Assembly: GCA_928724745.1 (NCBI GenBank)
Contig: CAKMXJ010000005.1
Location: 186,001-250,000, forward strand
DNA length: 64,000 bases
Direction: 5' to 3'
Source: Anthracocystis setariae
Taxonomy: Eukaryota; Basidiomycota; Ustilaginomycetes; Ustilaginales; Ustilaginaceae
The notes under the pieces were generated by a model. The model saw only the letters and a program-made list of their open reading frames with translations. It was not told where the DNA came from and made no database searches. Within the stretch, counting starts at the first letter, position 1. Each line of letters starts with the position of its first letter. The translations under genes and the position numbers were made by a program. Positions 28,636 through 38,800 of the stretch are shown here, in pieces.

Positions 28636-30399
28636 ATGGCTTTTGTAATGGCTGCGCGAGTCGCTCAGCTCGCATGCCGCTTCCGCCATGCAGCTACCAT
28701 TGGCAGTCCAAGGGCCATCGTCGGTCAACGAGCAGTTCTGCATCCAACGCTGGCATCAAGCTCAAGATATCTGCAAACCACTCCAGTATACGCCAACGAA
28801 GCTGTGGATACATCCGACATCGCTGTTGCTACTTCCACGAACAGTGACACCGAGGCCCAGACACCAACGCAGAAGCGCAAGCGTCGCAGCAAAGAAGAAA
28901 TCGAATCAGAACGAATGGCCAGGAAAACTTTTGGACTTCCAATGAAGGGTACGAAGCGAACCAAAGATGCACTTGGTGACGTGGCTGCAGGCTTCGATCC
29001 GGCGCAGGAGCAAGAGGAAAAGCGTGTACGTTCAAGAGTCAAACCCTTGACACAGGAACAACTCGACCGAATGGCGCGCAAGGAGAAGAAGGCGGCGGAG
29101 TTGGCGGCGGTAGAGGCGGCGGCGGCTTTAGCAGGAGACATCACGGATCCAAAGGTGATGGAAAAGCTTCTGTCCCAAATGAAGTACGACCACCTCCCAC
29201 CGAGAAACGAATGGAAGGAGGCCTTTCCCAGCTCCAAGTACAATCAGACCAGCTTTCGCTACTTTTTGAGCAATCGCGACACAATCAACAAGGTGATCTC
29301 TTACATGGACATCACCCATCCGGAACGCAATGGCGAAAAGGTGACCATCGTCGAAGGATATCCGGGACCAGGAACGTTTGCTAGTGAGTTGCTCAAGATG
29401 CCCGAGGTGGAAAAGGTGGTGGCACTCGAAGCTTCGCCGCTTTATATCAAAAAGTTGCAAGTGCTCAAGGAGCAAGTGGAACGGCAATCTGGACAAAAAG
29501 ATCGGCTCGACATCATCACTTCTTCCGCCTTTTATTGGGACACATACAATGAGCTCATTTCTTCGGGCAAGCTTGCGCATCTCAATGGTCGTGTCTTTAA
29601 CGCAGATGGCACCCCGCTCGACTTTACCAAGAACGACACTGCCCCCCCGGACTTCTCGGCTCCAAGCTGGCAGAAGCTCTCGCCGATCATATTTTTGGCA
29701 CAGCTTCCCAACACTGTGTATGGAGAACAGTTGTTCGCGCAGATCATTTCGGCGATCGCCAATCGCAGTTGGCTCTTCCGCTACGGCCGCATCCAGCTAA
29801 GCTTTATTTGTGGGGAATCACTGGCCAAACGGTGCGTGGCGCCGGCAGGTGACAAGATTAGTCGTGGAAAGCTGGGAGCCACTGTGCAAAGTGTCGCGGA
29901 TGTCGTAATTCATCGTCAGTATTACGAGTTGACGCCGCACGAACAACACTTTTTCCCATCCACAATCAGCGTCGGTCCGCGCATTCCCCAGACGGGCGCC
30001 TCGATCATCCCCAACAGCAACCCATCGACGGGTTTCACCAGGACGGGATTGGTGATGATGACGGTGACGCCCAAGGTGCAACCGCTGGTAAACGGCAAGG
30101 TGATCGAAGCGTTTGAGTACATCACGCGAAACCTGTTCATCCTCAAGTCCAAGCCGGTGGGGCAAGCACTGACGCACGTCGCACCTGGTGGACAGAATGT
30201 GCTCAAGATGACGAGCGCGGAACAGGTGGAAAAGGGATTGATCCGACCCGACCAAGTGATCCGACCGGACGAGCTGGTTTGCGACTTGACCAACGAACAG
30301 TGGGCGTGTCTGGCGAGGATGTTTGAAAAGTGGCCTTTCCGCCCAAAACATCTGTTGGAAGAAGGTCGAAGTCCACGAGATAAGAAGTTGCGCTTCTAG
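28636..30399 (+). CDS. mitochondrial transcription factor Mtf1/TFB-like (rRNA dimethylase family)
   Basis: The predicted product is 587 residues from the ATG at 28636. The first 50 residues are a presequence-like segment (MAARVAQLACRFRHAATIG). A long charged, coiled-coil-like region (to about residue 185) precedes the methyltransferase fold: YFLSNRDTINKVISYMDI, then the SAM-binding loop VEGYPGPGTFASELL (about 238-252), VVALEASPLYIKKL, and a fourth motif read as FLAQLPNTVYGEQLF. KsgA/Dim1 enzymes have 'N(L/I)PY' there. Here it is AQLPNT, which suggests loss of rRNA dimethylation and a transcription-factor role like yeast Mtf1, the partner of mitochondrial RNA polymerase Rpo41. The N-terminal extension of about 190 residues is much longer than in yeast Mtf1 (341 residues in all). 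Confidence 0.75.
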   Translation: MAFVMAARVAQLACRFRHAATIGSPRAIVGQRAVLHPTLASSSRYLQTTPVYANEAVDTSDIAVATSTNSDTEAQTPTQKRKRRSKEEIESERMARKTFGLPMKGTKRTKDALGDVAAGFDPAQEQEEKRVRSRVKPLTQEQLDRMARKEKKAAELAAVEAAAALAGDITDPKVMEKLLSQMKYDHLPPRNEWKEAFPSSKYNQTSFRYFLSNRDTINKVISYMDITHPERNGEKVTIVEGYPGPGTFASELLKMPEVEKVVALEASPLYIKKLQVLKEQVERQSGQKDRLDIITSSAFYWDTYNELISSGKLAHLNGRVFNADGTPLDFTKNDTAPPDFSAPSWQKLSPIIFLAQLPNTVYGEQLFAQIISAIANRSWLFRYGRIQLSFICGESLAKRCVAPAGDKISRGKLGATVQSVADVVIHRQYYELTPHEQHFFPSTISVGPRIPQTGASIIPNSNPSTGFTRTGLVMMTVTPKVQPLVNGKVIEAFEYITRNLFILKSKPVGQALTHVAPGGQNVLKMTSAEQVEKGLIRPDQVIRPDELVCDLTNEQWACLARMFEKWPFRPKHLLEEGRSPRDKKLRF

Positions 30400-30503
30400 C
30401 TTGTACATATCAAGATCTCATCGGCTCACCACTGAATGGATTCACTGTTTTGATCTGGCATGCGAGTGTGGTTTCAATTTTGACTGTACAGATTTGAGTG
30501 AGA

Positions 30504-31172
30504 CTAGGCATCTTGTTCGAGGCCGTGGGCCGCCTTGCGCCGGAAAGCCGCCTGGTCCCTCAACCACTGCCTGTAATCCTTGATGCTTCCGATCTTCTCT
30601 CCATAGTAGTCTGGTACTGGATTTTGGACGGACTGGCGGGTGGGGTCGACACGGTTGCGCTTGATGTGCTCGTAAAAGTCGTGGTCCTTGTCGGCGATCT
30701 GCTTGGCATTCTTGCGATGGAGCAGACTCCAGATCGCATTGCCGATGGTGGGACCGGTGAGCCAGCCGAGTCCAGTACTGGCGAGTGTGAGACCAGCGTT
30801 GATATAGATGGGATCGAGACCAAAGATGGTGTTGCTTGGGTCGATCTCGAGCGTGAGGAAGTAAGAGCCGGCAGCGGCGCCGGCAAGCAACGTGGTGGGG
30901 ATGGTGGTCACCAAACCAGCAAGACGACGCGATTTGCGGAGCTGAAGGTAGGTGTCCCAGTTGAGATGCTGGATGTTGCGACTGGATGGGGATGTGGATG
31001 AAGCCGCGGATGGTGAGGCTTTGGAGCGGGTGTTTCTGCTGTTGGCGACGTTGGAAGAGGTGGAGATGGCTCGAACACCGCGGGCGAGGTACGGTTGACG
31101 CAACGCATTTGCAACCACACGCGAAGACGAAGCGCCGGCAGAGAATCCGACGTGCCTTGCTGCAGCGGACAT
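30504..31172 (-). CDS. PAM17: presequence translocase motor subunit Pam17
   Basis: The product is 222 residues from the ATG at 31172. A presequence (MSAAARHVGFSAGASSSRVVANALRQ) precedes a Ser-rich linker and the Pam17 core: LNWDTYLQLRKSRRLAGL, a first membrane segment (VTTIPTTLLAGAAAGSYFL), GLDPIYINAGLTLASTGLGWLTGP with the second segment, and the matrix-side tail with RKNAKQIADKDHDFYEHIKRNRVDP and VPDYYGEKIGSIKDYRQWLRDQ. Pam17 is an inner-membrane part of the TIM23 import motor. Length agrees with other fungal Pam17 proteins (about 200). The frame is open further upstream to 31589, but that part translates the leader. It converges on the Mtf1-like gene, about 100 bp apart. Confidence 0.92.
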   Translation of the reverse strand: MSAAARHVGFSAGASSSRVVANALRQPYLARGVRAISTSSNVANSRNTRSKASPSAASSTSPSSRNIQHLNWDTYLQLRKSRRLAGLVTTIPTTLLAGAAAGSYFLTLEIDPSNTIFGLDPIYINAGLTLASTGLGWLTGPTIGNAIWSLLHRKNAKQIADKDHDFYEHIKRNRVDPTRQSVQNPVPDYYGEKIGSIKDYRQWLRDQAAFRRKAAHGLEQDA

Positions 31173-32262
31173 GATGAATTCAGGGCTATGAAGCACGCCG
31201 AGGATCAAGATGGAGATGGTGATGGCGAGACAAGATCCAAGTGGAGAAAGGCAACAGCGTTCAAGACCTCTGCAAGCGAATTCCACTCGGCCGTAATACT
31301 GTACTGTACAGTACTGAACAGTAGCATTATTTGGAACCGATCGCACCGAATAAATGAAAGGCCAAAATGCGCCGCTTGAAATTGGCTGAAATGCAATAAT
31401 TAATGATACTGAATTGTGAAGCGCTTTGGCGTTGTGTGAATCGGGAGAAAAACCGTCGGTGAGCTTGTCGATTGCCTCATCGCAGCCAACCGACGGTGCA
31501 CCCACCGCTCCCATCGTCACCAACTTCTTCATCACCATCACCATCATCTTCTCTCCTTCAGATCTTTTGCTCGCAGCTACACACTCCAAAGCTATCTCTT
31601 AACTACCTCGATACTATAGCTGCGTCATCTCGACACTCCCTCCATCTTCCACCTTTGATCGTCACACCATCTCAATCAACTGTTGCTCACCCTCATACCT
31701 ACCGAGCGACTTACTGGTCTCGCAATACCTCGTCGATTACATCTGATCTAGCAAAATTGTAATTGGCCCTCCTCAACTCAAACGAGCGTCCTCTTCAAAA
31801 CAACTTTATCGCACCAAACAGCAATCTCTGGTGCCCAAACACTCGTCTGTCTTTGCGAATCAAGCACATCGCCTTGACGCTTTGCCCCTCATCAATTGAA
31901 ACCAGCATTCCCCTTGCTGAGCTTGCACTGCCTACAAATACCTGTGCACGCCAAGCTTTCGTCTCGGTTTCGCTACTGCATCGCATCACACACCTTGCAA
32001 CGTATCCAGCTCCGTTCTGCAAGATCGATCCCTAGCCCGTGGCATCTTGCAACCGCCTGCCTTCCCTGCATCCAAGTCCCACCGGAATCCTACACTGCGT
32101 CCTGCTCCGGTCGTATCCCCGATAGCATAGACCCGGATTCTCAAATCTTTTGGCGCTCCAGTCTCTCCTTCGATTACAGTACTGCACTCTGCGAACAACT
32201 CGTCCTGTCCATTCGCGTTTCACCTCAACTACCACACCGTCACCCTCGTCAGCATACATACA
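31173..32262. other. divergent intergenic region and long Dhh1 leader
   Basis: No gene is supported. The Pam17 side holds a perfect 14-bp palindrome GTACTGTACAGTAC at about 31299-31312. From about 31500 the sequence is pyrimidine-rich with repeated CATCAC/CATCTC and looks like the long 5' leader of Dhh1. Several short out-of-frame open frames lie in that leader. Confidence 0.4.
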
Positions 32263-33714
32263 ATGTCGGCATCAGGACCAGCGTCAGCACAATCCGAAGC
32301 CGCTTGGAAGCAGCAGATCACCTCCAAAATCGCAAAGGATGAGCGTCCTCAGACCGAGGATGTTCTCAATACCAAGGGCAACGAATTCGAAGACTACTTC
32401 CTCAAGCGTGAACTTCTCATGGGCATCTTCGAGGCAGGCTTCGAGCGTCCTTCTCCCATCCAGGAAGAGGCCATCCCCATCGCTCTCACCGGACGCGACA
32501 TCCTCGCTCGTGCCAAGAACGGTACCGGCAAAACTGCCGCCTACGTGATTCCTTCGCTCGAAAAGCTCAACACCAAGAAGAACAAGATCCAAGCCGTTTT
32601 GCTCGTGCCCACTCGCGAGCTTGCCCTTCAAACAAGTCAGGTCGCAAAGACGCTCGGAAAGCATCTCGGCGTCGAGGTGATGGTCACCACCGGTGGTACC
32701 ACCCTCCGCGATGACATCCTCCGACTTGGACAAACCGTCCACATGCTCGTCGGTACGCCCGGTCGTATCCTCGATCTGGCCGGCAAGGGCGTCGCCGATC
32801 TCAGCCAATGCACCACGTTTGTCATGGATGAGGCTGACAAGCTTTTGTCGCCCGAGTTCACGCCGGTGATGGAGCAGCTGCTCAGCTTTCTGCCCAAGGA
32901 GAGGCAAGTGATGCTCTTTTCGGCCACGTTCCCTCTGATCGTCAAGGACTTCAAAGATCGCAACATGGTCAAGCCGTACGAGATCAACCTGATGGACGAG
33001 CTGACGTTGCGCGGTGTCACGCAGTACTACGCGTTTGTTGAAGAGCGACAGAAGGTGCACTGTCTCAACACGCTCTTTTCGAAACTTCAGATCAACCAGT
33101 CCATCATTTTCTGCAACTCGACCAATCGTGTCGAGCTTCTGGCCAAGAAGATCACCGAGCTCGGCTACAGTTGCTTCTATTCGCACGCCAAGATGCTCCA
33201 ATCGCACCGTAACCGCGTCTTCCACGACTTCCGTAACGGTGCCTGTCGTAACCTGGTGTGCTCCGACTTGCTCACTCGAGGGATCGACATCCAGGCGGTG
33301 AATGTGGTCATCAACTTTGACTTCCCCAAGAATGCCGAGACGTATCTGCACCGTATCGGTCGTTCGGGTCGATTCGGTCACCTAGGTCTCGCCATCAACC
33401 TGATCACGTACGAGGATCGATTCAACCTGTACCGCATCGAGCAGGAGCTGGGTACCGAGATCCAGCCCATCCCCAGCAACATCGACAAGAGGCTGTATGT
33501 GGCTCCGTCGCTGATTCAGGAGGCTGAGAACAAGGGTCAGAACGGTAACAGGCAGGAGGGTAGGCCGGTGATTCCACCTGGGCAGCAGGCGATGCATGCC
33601 GCCGCGATCCCACAGAACCAAAACTTTAGCAACACGGTGCCAAATCGGCATCGGGGTGGAGGAAGGGGTGGTGGAGGAGGTGGCAGGCCACAGGGCCAGA
33701 TTCCCGCGCAGTAG
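32263..33714 (+). CDS. DHH1: DEAD-box RNA helicase Dhh1 (DDX6)
   Basis: The product is 483 residues. All DEAD-box motifs are present: Q motif (FERPSPIQ), I (AKNGTGKT, about 84-91), Ia (PTRELALQ), Ib (TPGRIL), II (DEAD, about 189-192), III (SAT), IV (IIFCNS), V (RGIDIQ) and VI (HRIGRSGR). Family-specific parts are [21 protein letters not shown] at the start of the core and [14 protein letters not shown] at its end, which mark Dhh1/DDX6 rather than eIF4A or Ded1. Dhh1 represses translation and promotes decapping in P-bodies. The C-terminal tail is Gly/Arg and Gln-rich ([15 protein letters not shown]). The leader upstream is roughly 700 nt. Confidence 0.95.
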   Translation: MSASGPASAQSEAAWKQQITSKIAKDERPQTEDVLNTKGNEFEDYFLKRELLMGIFEAGFERPSPIQEEAIPIALTGRDILARAKNGTGKTAAYVIPSLEKLNTKKNKIQAVLLVPTRELALQTSQVAKTLGKHLGVEVMVTTGGTTLRDDILRLGQTVHMLVGTPGRILDLAGKGVADLSQCTTFVMDEADKLLSPEFTPVMEQLLSFLPKERQVMLFSATFPLIVKDFKDRNMVKPYEINLMDELTLRGVTQYYAFVEERQKVHCLNTLFSKLQINQSIIFCNSTNRVELLAKKITELGYSCFYSHAKMLQSHRNRVFHDFRNGACRNLVCSDLLTRGIDIQAVNVVINFDFPKNAETYLHRIGRSGRFGHLGLAINLITYEDRFNLYRIEQELGTEIQPIPSNIDKRLYVAPSLIQEAENKGQNGNRQEGRPVIPPGQQAMHAAAIPQNQNFSNTVPNRHRGGGRGGGGGGRPQGQIPAQ

Positions 33715-34259
33715 CGTGGTTGACCACAAGTGACCGCTTTGCTGGTCTGCATTTGCGCCCAATCCTTGAACAGTGACAGGAGGCGATGGTTGTCGAAACA
33801 GTCGCTTGTCATCCTTTTTCATCATGCGCAGTGTTGCGTATCTTGTTTCTTCATTCATCCTAGCCTCTTGGCTCATCCCTAGCCTCTTGATATTTTGCTC
33901 GTGTGCAGGCGCTCAATCTCCTGCACATGCGCCATCACCTACCTCTCCAATCCCCCTTCGCTTGTCCTAGCTTCCTCGCCACTTGCTCATGCACACGCGT
34001 ACATTCTTGCGCATGATCGTCACCTAGCTCTCTCAAACCGCTTCACATTTTCATCCGCCGTCCATGTCATGTATTCACCAGTACCACTTTCATCACCCTC
34101 TACTTTGTATGCCCTATCCTCGTCTTGTGCCACTTGGCACTTGCTTCGAATTCCGCCCAACCTTGACGGATCAATTCGACTTGATCCTTTGCATCCGCTT
34201 CCTTTATCGCTGTGTGGTTTGCTTGGGTTTTGAGATTGCTTGTGTGTGTTATGGGATTG
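33715..34259. other. convergent 3' region, no gene
   Basis: This stretch lies between the stop codon of Dhh1 and the stop codon of the Tfb5 gene on the other strand. It should hold both 3' UTRs. Open frames here lack coding character. Confidence 0.4.
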
Positions 34260-34616
34260 TTATGCTTCGAGGGTATATGTGTTTTTCTCGAGCTGTTTGG
34301 GTGGTGAGGACCAAAGTTGGGATGATGAGTTGTTTGAACGGTTTAGTATTGTTATGGGGTGGACTTACTTCGATTTCGAGTTCGGAGCGTAGCCAGTGGA
34401 TGCGGTCGGGAGAGATGAGTACGTGTGTTTCGTCCAAGTCCATGATGATGAACCGGTTACGTTCGTCGAGCGACAGGATAAGTTGCTTCACCGCCGCATC
34501 GCTGAATCAAACCATGGAATACTTAGTACCAACCAGGTTCCAAAAGGATAGAACTGCAGAGAGAAAGGGGGGGGAAGAGCTTACCAGGTTAAGAGCATGC
34601 CTTTGTACGCTTTCAT
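34260..34616 (-). CDS. TFB5: TFIIH subunit Tfb5 (three exons)
   Basis: Exons are 34585-34616, 34369-34501 and 34260-34292, joined across 83-nt and 76-nt introns (GTAAGC...TTCAG and GTAAGT...AACAG). The product is 65 residues, starting MKAYKGMLLTCDAAVKQ and running through LSLDERNRFIIMDLDETHVLI, WLRSELEIE and ending LEKNTYTLEA. This matches Tfb5/GTF2H5/TTDA, the smallest TFIIH core subunit, which stabilises p52/Tfb2 and supports XPB ATPase in nucleotide-excision repair and transcription. Family length is about 70 residues. The first codon pair of the CD motif (TG|C) is split by intron 1. Without the third exon the protein would read on into intron and lose the conserved ELEKNTY ending, so the splice model is well supported. 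Confidence 0.9.
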
Positions 34617-35244
34617 CGTGACAATCCGATCGAGGTGAGAGTGCGAGCGAGAGGAGAGGAGAGGAGAGGAGAGGAGAGACCAAGGCGCAAAACTGCTAAA
34701 ACGTCGTCAGTTGCGCCCTCCACACAAGAAGGATTTCAAACAAGTCCCAACATGTCAGAAGCTGAGAATGTAACATCGTCTTTCACTGTCTTCCACCCCT
34801 CTCGACTCTCGCCGTGATATAGGTAAACAGCACTACTGCCAGTAATCTGATTCAAAAAACAGTCATACCAGAACGGTGGCAGCATCATCTCCAATCCTAC
34901 AGACAGACCGCAGTTATGTGTTCGCTGTCAAAACAGAGCAAGCAACAACGTCGTCGGTGACCAGCAACAGTACTGTATGTCCAATCAAGTACAGTATCAG
35001 CCTGAAAATACCCTGAAAATCCAAGCACATAGAAAAACCCCCACCGAAATTCCAAAAAAAAAAAAATATATGAAAAAAGAGGCTATGAAAAAACACGTCG
35101 TGTACTACCACCTGCAATTTGTCCTACACCATACTTTCGACGATATCTCGTCAACCATCAATGCTATCACCCTATCTCTTTCGCTAGAATGATAGCTGGA
35201 GGGATCCTGAGTATGAATCACTAAAAAAAACGCCAAAATTTTTC
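34617..35244. other. intergenic with GGAGA repeat
   Basis: Upstream region of the Tfb5 gene and downstream flank of the tRNA gene. It carries about five GAGAG/GGAGA units at 34652-34677 and an A-rich stretch at 35056-35090. No gene is seen. Confidence 0.4.
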
Positions 35245-35363
35245 GACGCCTAAGAGATTCGAACTCTTGCCCTCAGAGAGGATATCCTTACATCAGCAGC
35301 AGCTGACTGCTATTTAATTGGAAAAGTAGCAGGGATACGTGTTAACCACTCCACCAAAGCGTC
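35245..35363 (-). tRNA. tRNA-Ser(GCU) with a 38-nt intron
   Basis: On the minus strand the acceptor stem GACGCTT pairs with AGGCGTC (one G-U). The anticodon stem is TATCC/GGATA with loop CTGCTA...A, so the anticodon is GCT and reads serine AGC/AGU. The intron lies one base after the anticodon, at 35289-35326, and contains AGCAG, which can pair with CTGCT of the anticodon loop. A long variable arm (CCTC TCT GAGG) and the T arm AGAG TTCGAAT CTCT fit tRNA-Ser. The mature length is 81 nt. A T8 run on this strand (35223-35230) is the Pol III terminator. Confidence 0.93.
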
Positions 35364-35885
35364 GATATCACGTGTCGGGCGTATCAAGATTGGTGAGCTA
35401 TGAATGCCACTCGATTAGCATTCGGATGCGGAGTTGGAATTGAGTAGAAGAAAGCTAAACAGCGGGGTTGGAAAGGATTCGTTCGCTCTTTTGGCTAGGG
35501 TAGGGATGGTCATTGTTGAGGTGTATGTGGGGAGCGAAACAAGGCTCAAGATTGGGTTCAAGCTGGAGAAGGCCATGCTTTGTTGCTTGGATGGAGGCAA
35601 GCTGAGACAGCCACGAGCAAGCAGAGTGACACGGGCTGAATCGTGTGGGTGTTGAGTGTTGGGTGTTGGATGTGGAGGTGGGATGGATCGTCACCTCTCT
35701 TTTTTCAAATTTGTGCTTCTCGAGCCCCTGTCCTCGACACACCATCACCTTGATCTTTTCTTTCACCTTCATCCCTCTCTACCACACATACTGAGCTCGT
35801 CGCTCACTTCAGACGGATGCCACCTATCTAATCCAGCGCTGCATTAGCGCCATACTCAACACCAACAAACGTCGCTGTCGCCAAC
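35364..35885. other. intergenic and 5' leader of the CSC1-like gene
   Basis: No gene is supported between the tRNA and the channel gene. The last 180 bp are pyrimidine-rich, as in other leaders in this window. Confidence 0.4.
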
Positions 35886-38800
35886 ATGACTTCTCAGCTT
35901 CGACTCGATCTACACGCATACACCCGCACTGCAGCCTCTGCAGCTGCGGCTGCAACTGCCACACTCACCTCAATCGCAATGGTATCTGCTCCCAACAATA
36001 ATTTCGACGACAACCCAGCCATCCCTCTCCCCAACCAACGAGCGTTTGAAGGTCCTTGGTTCTCTCAGCAAGTCTCGCTCTCCCTCTTCATCGGCTTCGC
36101 TTCCTTCTTCATCTTCATCTTTGTGCGCAAACGTAACGCCGCCCTCTTTTCACCCCGTACCAAGCTCAAAGGCTTCTCGCCCCTCGACGATGGTCACGAG
36201 TCCGGCTACTTTGGATGGGTCATGCCCACACTCAAAACCGAAGAACTTCGGATCCTTCAAACCGTCGGTCTCGATGCGGCCATCCTACTCAGCTTCCTCA
36301 AGATGGGCTTCTGGCTGTTTTTCTCTCTCAGCTGCTGGAGCCTGCTCGTGCTTATGCCAGTCAACTATTGGCACAACGGCGTCTTGGACGGAGTCAGTCC
36401 GGCCGAGGATCGAGACAATGCCACTGACCCACAGACCGTCACGGCGGTTTGGTCAACGCTCCTCTTTGACACTCTCAAGAAACAGCCTCACGATCCCCTT
36501 CCGCAACTTCCACCGCCCACTCCACACCCGCAAATACAGATTTACCACGCAACCCACCTCCTCTCCACCTACCTCTTCACCATCCTGGCCATGCGCGCCA
36601 TCTGGGTCAACTACCAGCGCTTCGTGCGCTCCCGCCAGCTTTACATTCTCGAGATCCTCGGCTCCATCCCGGCCCGCACCGTCGAGATCAGGGACCTCCC
36701 TAAACATCTGCGCGACGAAAAAGCGCTCGCGGAATACTTTGAAGCTATGGACATGCCCGTCGAGTCCACCGCCGTCGTCAGGAATACCGAGGGGTTGAGT
36801 CGCTTGTTAAGTCTTAGAAGCAAGACCTTGTGGCAGCTCGAGAGGGTTTGGGTCAAGTGGTTGGGCAATCCGACCGAGGCTGAGGGCTACGATCCGGAAA
36901 GGATCATGCTGCTCGCGGCGGCGCCACAGGAGAACGACGTCCCCACGACGGATGACTTGGTCAGGGTTAGTGTGGACGTCGCCGATTCGGAAAATGCTCG
37001 TTTGCTCGGCTCCAATCCGAACAGCACCGGTACAGTGTTCACGGGGGCAGATACGATCCGGACGCATCGCCCACGTCCAAAGATGCGCAAGACATGGTGG
37101 AATCCATTCTCGCCCAAGATCGACGCGATCGACGAATTGACGCGGAGGTTCCATGCGCTGGATCGTTCGGTAAGGCGGAGGAGGAAGACGGCCAAGTTTC
37201 CGGGTGGCAATGTTGGGTTTGTGACGTTCGAGTCGGCTGCCAGTGCCCAGATCGCTGCTCAGACAGTGCACTATCCCATGCCCGCCTACTGTTCCACCTC
37301 CATGGCGCAGGAACCACGCGATATCATTTGGAGCAACATCGACCTGTCGAACAACGACAGGCGGGTGAGGCAGGTTCTCGTCAGCATCTTTATGATCGCC
37401 GTGCTCGTGTTTTACATCCCGCCGTTGGTGTTTCTGGCGAGTTTCGTCAGTCCCGGTGCGATCAAGAAGTACGCGCCTTGGCTCGACAGGCTTCTCGATA
37501 CGGATGACAGGCTGCGTGCGCTGGTGCAGAACAACTTGCCCTCGCTCGTAGTCATCGGGTTCAATGCGCTGCTGCCGCTGGTGTTGGAGTATAGCTCGTA
37601 CCTGCAGGGGTTGAAGGCGAGGAGTCTGGTCGAGTACAGCTTGCTCAAGAAGTACCATCTGTTTTTGATGGTGTCGGTGGTGTTTATCTTCCTGATTGCC
37701 ACGACCGCGTGGGGGGTGTTGCAGGAGCTGGCCGCGAATCCGATGCGCGTGATTGACAAATTTGCCGCGTCGTTGCCCAAGGCGAGGTTCTTTTCGCTAT
37801 CGTACGTCATCCTGCAAGGCATCGCGTTGCAGCCGTTGCAGCTCCTGCAACTGCCCACGCTGATTTTGAGGGGGTTCTACAGGTTGGTGCTCACACGGAC
37901 GCCACGCGAGTTCGCAGAGCTTAATGCCCCACCGACGTTGGCGATGGGCAACATCTACCCGCAGGCGCTGCTCATCTTCACGCTGTGTATCCTGTACAGC
38001 ATCGTGTCGCCGCTGATCACCGTGTTCGGTGCGATCTACTTTGGCATTGCGTATGTGGTCAACAAGTACAAGCTGCTGTACGTGTTTTACAAGCCGTACG
38101 AATCGCAAGGGCAGGCATGGCCGATTTCGGCATCGAGGTGTATTTGGGCGTTGGTCCTGTTCCACGTGTTTCAGTTTTCGCTGTTCTCGGTGCGCAAGCA
38201 GTTGTTGATGAGCACGTTGATGCTGCCGTTGATCGTGGTGACGTTTTGGTTCTCGCAGCATCTGGATAGGACGTTCGGGCCGCTGACGAGGCATGTGAAT
38301 CTGTCGTCCATCGTAGAGGTGCTGCGTGGCGAGTCGAGCGTCGTGGTGGAGGATGGCAGTAGGACGCCCAATCGAAGTAAGGCGTTGTTATCGTTGGATG
38401 CGGGCTCCAAGATCGATCCCGAGTTTACCAAGTTGGCGATGAAGAGGTATAGTCATGACGAGGAGGATGAGACGTTGTTTGTGGCGCAGCGGGATGCCAA
38501 GACGGATTATAGGGAGCCTCCGGGGGCAGGGTATTATGCGGGGGTGTTGAATACGGGGAGGAGAAGGTATGGGCATCCGGCGATTACAGGGATCTTGCCG
38601 GAATTGTGGTTGCCGATCCCAAGGCAGACGATGGAGGAGGGCGGGGATGAGGTGACGAGGCCGGAGGATTTGGAGGGGCAGACGAGTGCGTTGGGTGGAG
38701 AGCGCGAGCGGGGAGGTGGCGTTCAGAGTGCAGCAAGGACGAGGGCGAAAGCATTGTCCAAGGCGGAACCGTTGATCTTGTCATTGCGGAAGAGGAAGAG

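Noticed and set aside
31299..31312. 14-bp palindrome GTACTGTACAGTAC as an operator
   Set aside because: Related GTACTGTAC strings occur elsewhere in the window without shared context, so no regulatory claim is justified.
32284..33381. 365-codon frame opposite Dhh1
   Set aside because: Antisense shadow of a conserved helicase; no recognisable protein features.
36807..37658. 283-codon frame opposite the CSC1-like channel
   Set aside because: Antisense shadow, rich in Arg/His/Gln/Pro as expected from reverse reading of a GC-rich gene.
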